Assembly (NCBI GenBank): GCA_964344935.1
Contig: CAYFPL010000004.1
Span: 248,001-312,000 of the forward strand
Direction: 5' to 3'
DNA from: GCA-2731375 sp964344935
GTDB lineage: Bacteria; Pseudomonadota; Alphaproteobacteria; GCA-2731375
Length of the DNA: 64,000 nt
Part shown: positions 1-7,017 of the stretch, piece after piece
Layout: every line of letters starts with the position of its first letter
How positions within the stretch are numbered: position 1 is the stretch's first letter
Notes under the pieces: model-generated
Told to the model about the DNA's origin: nothing
Database searches by the model: none
The model's input: only the letters and a program-made list of their open reading frames with translations
Position numbers and translations under genes: made by a program

Positions 1-129
1 CTACCTTGCTNNNNNNNNNNGGCCAGGCGCCGGCGCGCCTTCCGCCACGACGAGGGCGGCGCGGCCCATGTCCGGCGTCTGTTCGTTCATGAATGCCTGG
101 ATATAGTCGTTGTCGGGTGTCTTGTTCAT
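1..129 (-). CDS. Unidentified protein, 5' part only
   Basis: An open frame starts at ATG 129 (reading MNKTPDNDYIQAFMNEQT) and runs leftwards for about 36 codons into the N gap. It begins 9 bp after the stop of the SDR gene at 139-879 on the same strand, so the two are probably co-transcribed. No family is recognisable from this short N-terminus. It might be the start of an enzyme that partners the dehydrogenase, but that is only inference from position. Confidence 0.5.
   Translation of the reverse strand: MNKTPDNDYIQAFMNEQTPDMGRAALVVAEGAPAPGXXXXAR
11..20. other. Assembly gap (10 Ns)
   Basis: Ten consecutive N bases join two contigs. The 10 bases to the left are too few to interpret. The true gap length is unknown, so the gene running through it cannot be followed. 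Confidence 0.98.
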
Positions 130-138
130 GGCATTGTC

Positions 139-879
139 CTATTTCGCTGTATAGCCGCCGTCGGCGCAGATCACCTGGCCCGTGATAAACGAGGCCGCAT
201 CCGACAGCAGGAACAAATTGACGGCTGCGATCTCTGCCGCTTCGCCGAAGCGGCCCATGGGGATACCCTTCAGCAAGAATTCCCGCCGCTCCGGTATCGA
301 CCGGCTCTCGGCCGTCATGTCCGTATTGATGGGGCCGGGCCCGACCGCATTGATGCGCACGTTGTCGGGACCCAGTTCCAGGGCCATGGCGCGCACCAGG
401 CCGTTGATCCCGGATTTAGAGGCCGCATAGGCCGCCGCCCTGGGATGGCCCACCAGGCCGATCTGACTGGAAATCAGCACGATGGCACCTTTGCCCGCGG
501 CCTGCATAGGCCGTGCGGCAGCGCGGGCCAGGTTGAAACACCCCGTCAGGTTGGTGTCGATCACATCGCGCCAGGTATCATCGTCTGTGTTCGTGGAGGT
601 GGCTATGGCAAGAATGCCGGCGCAGGCGAGCGCACCATCCAATCCGCCGAAGCGCTCTATGGCGATGGCCATAGCCCCATCAAGGGCAACACTGTCCCGG
701 ACGTCGAGATCGAAGATGTCATCGCCTGGAATATGCTTCGCCAATGTCTGGTGCTGATCCTCGCCCCATACCGTGCCTGCCACCCGCGCCCCCTGTGCCA
801 CGGCGGCCTCGACAGTGGCCAAGCCGATGCCGGAACCGGCACCCGTGACGAACAGGCGGTATCCATCAAGGTCAATCAT
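139..879 (-). CDS. Short-chain dehydrogenase/reductase (SDR)
   Basis: A classical SDR, about 246 aa from ATG 879, using NAD(P)H to oxidise or reduce an unidentified alcohol or ketone in the cytoplasm. The Rossmann glycine motif TGAGSGIG is at residues 12-19. The usual NNAG is CAG here (around 86-88). A catalytic serine lies in the ISSQ stretch (about 136-139), and Tyr151 and Lys155 lie in YAASK. The C-terminal FITGQVICADGG is the usual family ending. The frame stays open to a GTG at 918, but MIDLDGYRLFVTG is the normal SDR start and has AGGG just upstream. It probably forms an operon with the partial gene at 1-129. Substrate cannot be predicted. Confidence 0.88.
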   Translation of the reverse strand: MIDLDGYRLFVTGAGSGIGLATVEAAVAQGARVAGTVWGEDQHQTLAKHIPGDDIFDLDVRDSVALDGAMAIAIERFGGLDGALACAGILAIATSTNTDDDTWRDVIDTNLTGCFNLARAAARPMQAAGKGAIVLISSQIGLVGHPRAAAYAASKSGINGLVRAMALELGPDNVRINAVGPGPINTDMTAESRSIPERREFLLKGIPMGRFGEAAEIAAVNLFLLSDAASFITGQVICADGGYTAK

Positions 880-990
880 GCGGGCCCTAAATTGCTTCCA
901 AACGGGACCACTATACACCGTCTTTCAAGATCGGGGCCGCCACGATAATCTCGCCTTCGCTCCTTCGCCAACAGCATCAGGAGGTGGGAA

Positions 991-1749
991 ATGGATTTGC
1001 AACTGGCCGGCCGTATTGCCCTGGTGACCGGCGCCAGCATCGGCCTGGGCGCCTCTATCGCCGAACATCTGGCGGCGGAAGGCTGCCGCCTGGCCCTCCT
1101 GGCCCGGCGGGAATCGTTGCTGGAGGCGGTGGCCAATGCGATCGCCGGCCAGGGCCACGAACGTCCCGTGGTGATCGTCGAGGACGTGACGGCGCCGGGC
1201 ATGGCGGATCGGGTGCAAAAGGCGGTCGAAGGCCGGTTCGGGCAACTGGATATCCTGATCAACAACGCCGGCGGCTCCCGGCCGATGTCGGATCTGGGTT
1301 CCGAGGCGGAATGGGAAGAGGCCATGGCGCTGAACTTTACTGCCGCCCGCCAGTTGGCCCATGGCTTCGTGCCCGGCATGCGGGCGCGAAAGTTCGGCCG
1401 CATCGTGAACATCACCGGCAACGACGAGCCCACGGCCATGAACGCCGCCGTGCCCCCCAATGGTGCCATGCATATCTGGGCCAAGGCGTTAAGCCGTGAG
1501 GTGGGTGGTGACGGCGTTACGGTCAATTGCATCCCGCCGGGCCGTATCCACTCCGAACAGATCGACGAACGCCTGATGCCGACCAAGGCGGCGCAACAGG
1601 CCTGGGTCGAAGCCCATTGCCCGGCCGGCTATATCGGCGAGCCCGAGGATCTGAGCGTTCTCGCCACCTTTCTTTGCTCACCCAGGGCCCGGTATATCAA
1701 TGGCCAGGTGATCCACGTCGACGGCGGCGCCCGTTACGGATCGACATAG
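991..1749 (+). CDS. Atypical SDR-family protein with His in place of the catalytic Tyr
   Basis: 252 aa, preceded by a strong AGGAGGT at 979-985. The NAD(P)-binding motif TGASIGLG (13-20) and NNAG (91-94) are intact, and YINGQVIHVDGG is the normal SDR C-terminus. At the active site the expected YxxxK reads HIWAK, giving His161 and Lys165, and the SS before it is replaced by NITGND (140-145). The fold and cofactor site therefore look normal, but the proton-donor tyrosine is absent. The protein may use another residue, act on an unusual substrate or have lost reductase activity. It is transcribed divergently from the SDR at 139-879, with about 110 bp between the starts. Confidence 0.87.
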   Translation: MDLQLAGRIALVTGASIGLGASIAEHLAAEGCRLALLARRESLLEAVANAIAGQGHERPVVIVEDVTAPGMADRVQKAVEGRFGQLDILINNAGGSRPMSDLGSEAEWEEAMALNFTAARQLAHGFVPGMRARKFGRIVNITGNDEPTAMNAAVPPNGAMHIWAKALSREVGGDGVTVNCIPPGRIHSEQIDERLMPTKAAQQAWVEAHCPAGYIGEPEDLSVLATFLCSPRARYINGQVIHVDGGARYGST

Positions 1750-1848
1750 GCGATCAATTCTCGCTCACGTCTACGGCAATTGCTCTTGCCGTGACCGCGA
1801 TGGGGTCTATCTCCATGGCCCGTCACTGCATATGCGAGGGCCAATGCC

Positions 1849-1977
1849 ATGACCGTCAAATCACTCGTATGCGTCATCATCCTGGCCGCGGCCGGTCTGC
1901 TGACCGGTTGCCAGACCGTCAACGATACCGGCCGCTACCTGGAAAGCCACAACAAATGGGACGTTTCCGGCCCCTAG
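1849..1977 (+). CDS. Small lipoprotein (42 aa)
   Basis: A short frame begins at ATG 1849 with GAGGG 8 nt upstream. The product has a basic start, a hydrophobic stretch and a lipobox LLTGC with the modified Cys at residue 21. A 21-residue polar tail ends in NKWDVSGP. This is the architecture of small envelope lipoproteins such as the entericidin type, but the mature part matches no family I can name. It lies 100 bp after the SDR at 991-1749 on the same strand and converges on the next gene. It is presumably anchored in the inner or outer membrane. Confidence 0.6.
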   Translation: MTVKSLVCVIILAAAGLLTGCQTVNDTGRYLESHNKWDVSGP

Positions 1978-1995
1978 GATGATGGCGTCACCGGA

Positions 1996-3090
1996 TCAAG
2001 ACTGACCGGGCGCACCCACCGCCACAGGCCGTACCGGCGAGCCCGAGCCGCCCTTGGAGCGCAAGGGCAGGATCATGGTGCAGGAAGTCCAGACCTTGTC
2101 CTTTGCCATGGCGGCAAGATTGGCGTTCTGGATCTGCAGAATGCCGGAGACCGCCAGGTTCTCGTGATGTATGGCGAAGGGCAGGCCTTGCGGCGTGCCT
2201 TCCGGGGGACCATGCTTGCCCATCAACTGACCCTCAAAAACCGGGTCGGTGAAAGGATTGTCCAGGGCGACCAGGACGATGGCCTTTTCCTTGAGATAGA
2301 GCGCCGCGTCATAGGACAGCCCCGGCCCCATGGTGTAATAGCGTTTCTCGGTATCGGGGTCTTTCCAGTGATCGCTCCAGCCGGTGTAGATGTACAGCAC
2401 ATCGCCCGGCAGCAGGCCGCGCCAGCCCAGCCCCTGGGCTTGGACCATGGCCTCGATATCCGCCTTCTTGACCAGTTGCCCCGGCTTCATGTGACCGCCG
2501 CCGCCGAGATGGGTTTTCGCATCCAGCAGCACGGCCGATGTGATGATCGGCGGTACGTTCTCCACGCCCAGCTTCAATAGTGGCGAATCCGCCGAGGGTT
2601 TCACCTCTGCCTGGGAATAGCCGCCGTAGTATTTCGCCGTGTCCACAGGAATGGCGCCTTCACCTTTCCATAAATTGTCAAGGAAGGCGAAATGGCCAAG
2701 GGCATCCATCTGGGTGCCCTGGGCGGCGGGTTCGCCGCTTTCCACCTGTTCGCCGTTAAAGGCATGTTTCGAATAGGGCACGCTGGCGGTGGGCCGGTAC
2801 TTGTACTTCAGCGGCACCCCGAACGGCGATAGCGGCATGGTGTTGGAACGTATGTGGGAGACCTCGTAGGCCCTTGAATTCGGGTTGGTCAGGTGCTGGG
2901 CGCAGCGCATCCAGGTGCCCTGACCCAGGGTATTGGCCATGCCCTTTTGGTCCCCCTGTCCCCAGGGCGGGGACGGCACCATGGCTTTTGATTTGGCTAC
3001 CACGTCCGGGTTGCTTTGCGCCCAGGCGCTGGCCGTCAGCAAACCGACGGCGGCAATTAGAGATACAGAGAAACCTTGGATCTTGTTCAT
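1996..3090 (-). CDS. Exported cyclase-family (kynurenine-formamidase-like) hydrolase
   Basis: 364 aa with a clear Sec signal peptide (about 24 residues ending ASAWA). The mature protein has features of the 'putative cyclase' metal-dependent hydrolase family (PF04199): a QGTQMDALGHF segment corresponding to the HxGTHxDxPxH metal site, GDVLYIYTGW in the middle, and IHHENLAVSGI near the C-terminus. Family members hydrolyse amide, lactone or cyclic substrates such as N-formylkynurenine or isatin. The first His of the motif is Gln here (GTQ rather than GTH), so the metal site is slightly divergent. Periplasmic location is inferred from the signal peptide. Its role with the neighbouring monooxygenase at 3205-4524 is unknown. 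Confidence 0.82.
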   Translation of the reverse strand: MNKIQGFSVSLIAAVGLLTASAWAQSNPDVVAKSKAMVPSPPWGQGDQKGMANTLGQGTWMRCAQHLTNPNSRAYEVSHIRSNTMPLSPFGVPLKYKYRPTASVPYSKHAFNGEQVESGEPAAQGTQMDALGHFAFLDNLWKGEGAIPVDTAKYYGGYSQAEVKPSADSPLLKLGVENVPPIITSAVLLDAKTHLGGGGHMKPGQLVKKADIEAMVQAQGLGWRGLLPGDVLYIYTGWSDHWKDPDTEKRYYTMGPGLSYDAALYLKEKAIVLVALDNPFTDPVFEGQLMGKHGPPEGTPQGLPFAIHHENLAVSGILQIQNANLAAMAKDKVWTSCTMILPLRSKGGSGSPVRPVAVGAPGQS

Positions 3091-3204
3091 CGTTAATACC
3101 CCCCAGATTTTCGGGCTTCAGCGCCCGTTGCATGATTATGGCAATATCTTAAAACCCGCGACCGAAATCATGAAATCACGCTTTAGTATTCATGCGGTGT
3201 TTGC

Positions 3205-4524
3205 CTAATCGAACTGGCTCAGATGGTCCCGCTGGGTCAGGCCGCTATATTCGGTGCGGAACATCCCGCGTCGCTGTAATTCCGGGATCACCAAATCGAC
3301 AAACTCTTCGATGGCGCCGGGGCAATATATGGGCGAGAGCATGAAGCCGTCACCGCCCGCGGTCTCCATGAAGGCCTCCATCTGATCGGCGATGGATTTG
3401 GGCGTGCCCACAAACTGGGGCAGGCCGACGCTTTGGCCGTGGCGGGCGGCGACCTCGGCCACCGTCATGGCCTCCCCCGACGGTTTGCGATAGCGGGTGC
3501 GCAGGCGCTGCAGCTCCGGCTCCTCCCTTGCCGCCATTTCCTCGTCGGGATCGAGCTGGGCGAGGTCGAAATCCAGATGCGCCGACAGGATCGCCATGCC
3601 GCCGTCCAGGGGCACCAGTTCGTTATGCTGTTCCTGTTTTTCCAAGGCCTCCGCCTCGGTCGCGCCGATGATGGGCTGCATGCCGAACAGGATCTTGCAG
3701 TCCTGTGGTTTGCGGTCGAAGGCGTCCATGCGGCCCTTGACGGCGGTGAAGTATTGTCCGGCGTCTTCCGCCCGGGGCTGGATGGCGAAAATGGCATCAG
3801 AATAACGGGCTGCGAAATCCATGCCCTTGGGCGAGGTACCCGCCTGCAGGATCGCCGGGCCGGTCTGCGGCGAGCGGACCACATTCAATGGCCCGCGGGA
3901 TTTGAAGTGTTCGCCCTCATGCTCGATGCGGCGCACTTTTGACGCATCGGCAAAGACCGCCCCCTCCCGGTCCATGACCACGGCGTCCGGCTCCCAACTG
4001 CGCCAAAGTTTCTGGCAGACCTCCATAAACTCGTGGGCCCGGTCGTAACGGGCATCGGCGTCCTGGCGCTCTTCGCCGTAATTGGCAGCCTGGTTGTGGT
4101 TCAACGAAGTCACGACGTTCCAGGCGGCCCGGCCCTTGGTCAGATGGTCCAGGGTGGCCCACAGGCGGGCGGCATAGAAGGGGTGGTGATGGCTGACCGA
4201 CAAGGTGGCGCCCAGGCCGATGCGTTCCGTCACCGCGCCCATAAAGGATAGCAGCGGCACCGGGTCATGTTCGGGCGCCTGGGCGGCATAGCGCAGGGCC
4301 GGTTCCAGACTGCCCTGATAGGTGTCCGAGATATAGTTCAAATCCGCGAAAAACAGCATATCGAACAGGCCCCGTTCGCAGACCTGGGCGATGTGCTGAT
4401 ACAACTCAGGCTGGGTCCAATCATAGTCCCGGGCCGCAGTTTCCGGGTGCCGCCACATGGCCAGGCTGTGATAGCTGGGCCCGTGCACCAGAAACTGGGC
4501 CAGATGGATTTTCTTCGCTGCCAT
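3205..4524 (-). CDS. LLM-class flavin-dependent monooxygenase (NtaA/SnaA/DszA type)
   Basis: 439 aa, a luciferase-like TIM-barrel monooxygenase that would use FMNH2 from a separate reductase. Typical subgroup signatures are visible: the N-terminal HLAQFLVHGPSYHSLAMWRHP, GLFDMLFFADL, LGATLSVSHHHPF, GRAAWNVVTSLN and the long C-terminal FVGTPKSIADQMEAF region. Relatives oxidise nitrilotriacetate, EDTA, pristinamycin II or dibenzothiophene sulfone, so the substrate here is open. It is 114 bp upstream of the exported cyclase-family gene on the same strand. The flavin reductase partner is not visible nearby. Confidence 0.9.
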   Translation of the reverse strand: MAAKKIHLAQFLVHGPSYHSLAMWRHPETAARDYDWTQPELYQHIAQVCERGLFDMLFFADLNYISDTYQGSLEPALRYAAQAPEHDPVPLLSFMGAVTERIGLGATLSVSHHHPFYAARLWATLDHLTKGRAAWNVVTSLNHNQAANYGEERQDADARYDRAHEFMEVCQKLWRSWEPDAVVMDREGAVFADASKVRRIEHEGEHFKSRGPLNVVRSPQTGPAILQAGTSPKGMDFAARYSDAIFAIQPRAEDAGQYFTAVKGRMDAFDRKPQDCKILFGMQPIIGATEAEALEKQEQHNELVPLDGGMAILSAHLDFDLAQLDPDEEMAAREEPELQRLRTRYRKPSGEAMTVAEVAARHGQSVGLPQFVGTPKSIADQMEAFMETAGGDGFMLSPIYCPGAIEEFVDLVIPELQRRGMFRTEYSGLTQRDHLSQFD

Positions 4525-4639
4525 GCCGCCGCCCCAAAGCTCGTCGACCTGATCGGAATTGCCAATGCTGGGCTATTGTCGCCGCCCTGTCCATGGGCTA
4601 TAGCCTCTATGCAAGCTTGCAGAGTAAGGGAAGACCGGA

Positions 4640-4960
4640 ATGAGTGCGAAGGCAACGATCTACCAGCCGGCCAAGGGCGTGATGCAGTCCGGGCGGGGCA
4701 AGATCACTACCTGGCGCCTGGAATTCGATCTGTCGGCGGCGCGGGATATAGAACCGCTGATGGGCTGGACATCCGCCACCGACATGCGCCAGGAAGTGGC
4801 GATGGACTTCCCCACGCGCGAGGCGGCGATTGCCTATTGCGAACGTAACGGCATCGATTACCAGGTGCGCGAGCCGAAAAAGCGCAAGGTCTGGGTGCGG
4901 ACCTATGCGGACAATTTCAGTTCCGCCTCCGTGCGCGGCCCGGGCACCGACCCGGTCTAG
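4640..4960 (+). CDS. NADH dehydrogenase accessory subunit, NDUFS4 (ETC complex I subunit) family
   Basis: 106 aa, the alphaproteobacterial homologue of the 18-kDa mitochondrial complex I subunit (PF04800). Family features are the N-terminal ATIYQPAKGVMQSGRG, then EFDLSAARDIEPLMGWTSA, the AIAYCERNGIDYQV segment, and a C-terminal YADNFSSA. It binds the peripheral arm of complex I on the cytoplasmic side and has no catalytic residue of its own. AAGGGAAG upstream serves as ribosome binding site. The stop codon at 4958-4960 overlaps the left arm of a perfect 15-bp inverted repeat. The gene is followed by tRNA-Arg, and that pair marks the stable chromosomal side of the accessory region. Confidence 0.93.
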   Translation: MSAKATIYQPAKGVMQSGRGKITTWRLEFDLSAARDIEPLMGWTSATDMRQEVAMDFPTREAAIAYCERNGIDYQVREPKKRKVWVRTYADNFSSASVRGPGTDPV

Positions 4961-5005
4961 ATCAACATGAGTTAAGATTGAATTAATCTGAACTCATGTT
5001 GATCT
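4959..5005. terminator. Long perfect hairpin overlapping the NDUFS4-family stop codon
   Basis: Positions 4959-4973 (AGATCAACATGAGTT) are exactly complementary to 4991-5005. Inside, after one unpaired base on each side, AGATT (4975-4979) pairs with AATCT (4985-4989) around a 5-nt loop. The stem would hold 20 pairs. There is no clear T-tract, so it may act as a transcript 3'-end stabiliser or a weak bidirectional terminator. Confidence 0.6.
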
Positions 5006-5016
5006 AATTCAAATGA

Positions 5017-5059
5017 TTAGAGCATCTTTATGAATCTAAAGTGATGCATGATGCTCTAA
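5017..5059. repeat. Second inverted repeat before tRNA-Arg
   Basis: TTAGAGCATC at 5017-5026 is perfectly complementary to GATGCTCTAA at 5050-5059, with partial pairing (TTTA/TAAA) inside. It ends 11 bp before the tRNA. It could be part of the tRNA promoter region, a terminator or an intergenic palindrome. I see no decisive sign for any of these. Confidence 0.55.
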
Positions 5060-5070
5060 GCCGCATCAGG

Positions 5071-5147
<77 letters not shown>

Positions 5148-5247
5148 ATTTGATATTGCAGGAATGTGAAAGATTGCCAGCCTGTGTCCGCTTTGCTTCC
5201 GCTAACAGTCGTTAAGCAAGAAGATAGCGACAGGTCGTTCTTGACCC
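5148..5247 (+). repeat. Right arm of the tRNA-Arg repeat element at the native tRNA
   Basis: The 100 bp after the tRNA share a pattern with the segments that follow the tRNA-3' copies at 6854, 15255, 18479 and 30592. Shared landmarks are a TTGCAGGAA-type start, GTGAAAGATTGCC, GTCCGCTTTGC and a final TTGACCC. The element therefore reaches past the tRNA itself. The native copy has the tRNA 5' half in place of the left arm. Confidence 0.75.
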
Positions 5248-5308
5248 TGAACAACCGTCCGACCTTGGCATGGACGGGGGAATTTTCTGATACTTCCGCG
5301 GCGCTACG

Positions 5309-5674
5309 TCACGCCGCGATCATGTAGAATTTTCGAAGGGTCTCCGTGACGTGCCAGGTGCATTTTGTCCCCTTCGGAATGAAGAAGACATCGCCTGCTG
5401 TGAAAGTATCAGAACTACCGTCTGCATTCGTCAGCGTCACCGAACCGGAGACGACCGTCATCATCTCGTGGACCGGATAGCTTTCGATTTCTTCTCTGCA
5501 GGGCGCACACTCCCACACTCCTGAGAGGATGGATTCGTCCACCGTCGCAAAGGAGGTATGGTTTAGTTCCGTGTGATCCTCGCTGGTAAAGGCTTCGGGC
5601 TGGATCACATTCGATGGCTGCATACCTGTTGCCGGGTCGCCGTCGGAAAGCAGCCTATGAACTCTGTCCCCCAT
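5309..5674 (-). CDS. Small cupin-domain protein (cupin_3-like)
   Basis: 121 aa from ATG 5674, which has a strong GGAGGGA upstream. The frame is open to 5803 but without a good start. The C-terminal two thirds form one cupin barrel: SGVWECAPC, ESYPVHEMMTVVSGSV, then DTFTAGDVFFIPKGTKCTW. It matches the cupin_3 (DUF861) type used in ureidoglycolate-like lyases and in many regulatory or detoxifying small proteins. The first cupin motif has a single His (PVHEM), so metal binding is uncertain. It is the first gene after the tRNA. Function not predictable. Confidence 0.8.
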   Translation of the reverse strand: MGDRVHRLLSDGDPATGMQPSNVIQPEAFTSEDHTELNHTSFATVDESILSGVWECAPCREEIESYPVHEMMTVVSGSVTLTNADGSSDTFTAGDVFFIPKGTKCTWHVTETLRKFYMIAA

Positions 5675-5925
5675 CGATCTTCCCTCCCGTGCATTCGAGT
5701 TACATGGTGCAACTGGCTTCGATCTTAACGTCCCAAGGGATCCGTAGCCATGAGTATCGCGGTTTGATGCCAATGCCTCTTCATGGCACAGACCGTTGGT
5801 CATGGGCTCGTGTGGCGCCTTCTGCTCTTACTCAAACTTCAAGCATCCACCGTCGAACCGGGGCGGTTGCGAACGACCCTACTGTCAGCCCCAAATAAGC
5901 ATTCGTGGCCCCTTGACGCTTGCTG

Positions 5926-6582
5926 CTAATCCAAATTGCGCCAGAAATCGTCGCGATAGTCTTCGTAGGAGACTTTCTTAGCATCTGCTGCCGGGCGCAG
6001 AGGGTCCTTCGCGGATAATTTACCATCTGCAATATCCAAATACTTCCATTGCGCCACTGGTGTATCTTGACCTTGGGAGGGCGCGAATTTGGAAGTCTCC
6101 TCGCGCCGATACTTATGAATGTAACGGGCGCAATTCAAGAAAACGTCCTCAAGTGCTACCCGTACAATCACCTGTGCTTCTTTGTATTTGCTGAGCAATG
6201 GGTCTTCCAAGTCGATGCTTGCAGTTCCATGTAGCCGCATTCGGCGAGGCGTCTGGAAATCAATAAACAGCAAACCTACCTTGCCATTAGCTCCCAAATT
6301 TCCTGCGGAATAAAACATCCCATTGCCGTCGTAGATAGGAAAAGCAATCGCCTGGGAATCCACTACAGTAACAAAGCCCGGCACTCCGCCCTTATAGGAA
6401 ACCGTTGGAAATCCGCGCTTATCAATTGTGGTTAGGAAGAACATATCAGTCGTTTCGACAAATCGTCTTTCCCTCGGACCAAGTTCATCCTTGACCATCC
6501 CGCCTTCAATCAAATCCGCGAGACGACGGCTATCGAACTGGTCCTGCAGGGCACGATGTGTATCCCCATAAAATTCACTCAT
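5926..6582 (-). CDS. Pyridoxamine 5'-phosphate oxidase-family flavoprotein
   Basis: 218 aa with GGAGGGG upstream of ATG 6582. The split-barrel FMN-binding fold is indicated by MFFLTTIDKRGFPTVSYKGG, then GMFYSAGNLGANGKVGLLFIDF and TPRRMRLHGTASI. This subgroup (general stress or general FMN-binding proteins) is annotated as PNPOx-family, but few members make pyridoxal phosphate. It probably binds FMN or F420 and acts on an unknown substrate. By eye the gene is more AT-rich than the chromosome before the tRNA. It lies in the first tRNA-bounded segment with the cupin gene. Confidence 0.85.
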   Translation of the reverse strand: MSEFYGDTHRALQDQFDSRRLADLIEGGMVKDELGPRERRFVETTDMFFLTTIDKRGFPTVSYKGGVPGFVTVVDSQAIAFPIYDGNGMFYSAGNLGANGKVGLLFIDFQTPRRMRLHGTASIDLEDPLLSKYKEAQVIVRVALEDVFLNCARYIHKYRREETSKFAPSQGQDTPVAQWKYLDIADGKLSAKDPLRPAADAKKVSYEDYRDDFWRNLD

Positions 6583-6744
6583 ATTTTCCCCTCCGCGATG
6601 TTTTGGAGATTTTCATAAATGAGACAATTGACCAGCAGCGTAAACGCCTTGGCAAAGATTGCCGCTTCGTGAGCTTCCCACCACCATGAGGTCGCGTGTA
6701 GTTGTCGCAGCATAGGGCATCTATGCGCATTGAAGCGAGCGATG

Positions 6745-7001
6745 ATGTCTGGTTGTGGCACATGGCGCCTGTTTCGATTTCGGGCTGTTCTTTCCGTTGC
6801 CCTCCTCTTATCGAGTCTCCTCTTTCTCGACGGGCGTCCACCCATTCAAGGCTGGACTTCTAACACCCAGGTCGCAGGTTCTAATCCTGCCGGGCGCGCC
6901 AATCTAATGCGAAGGGGAAGTGAAAGATTGCCGGTCGGTGTCCGCCTTGCATCCGGTAGCGGGCGCATTTTCTGGCAAATCCAACAATCCGCTTTTGACC
7001 C
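6745..7001 (+). repeat. tRNA-Arg repeat element, copy 1 (complete)
   Basis: The left arm (6745-6853) starts with a GTGGCAC-type motif and includes the dyad TCGAG...CTCGA. The core at 6854-6901 matches the tRNA-Arg 3' half (5100-5147) at about 43 of 48 bases. The right arm (6902-7001) resembles 5148-5247 and ends TTTTGACC. There is no acceptor 5' half or D arm, so it is not a tRNA. The right edge is 17 bp from the stop of the next gene. Confidence 0.85.
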
Positions 7002-7017
7002 AAACCGGCCCTCGCGT

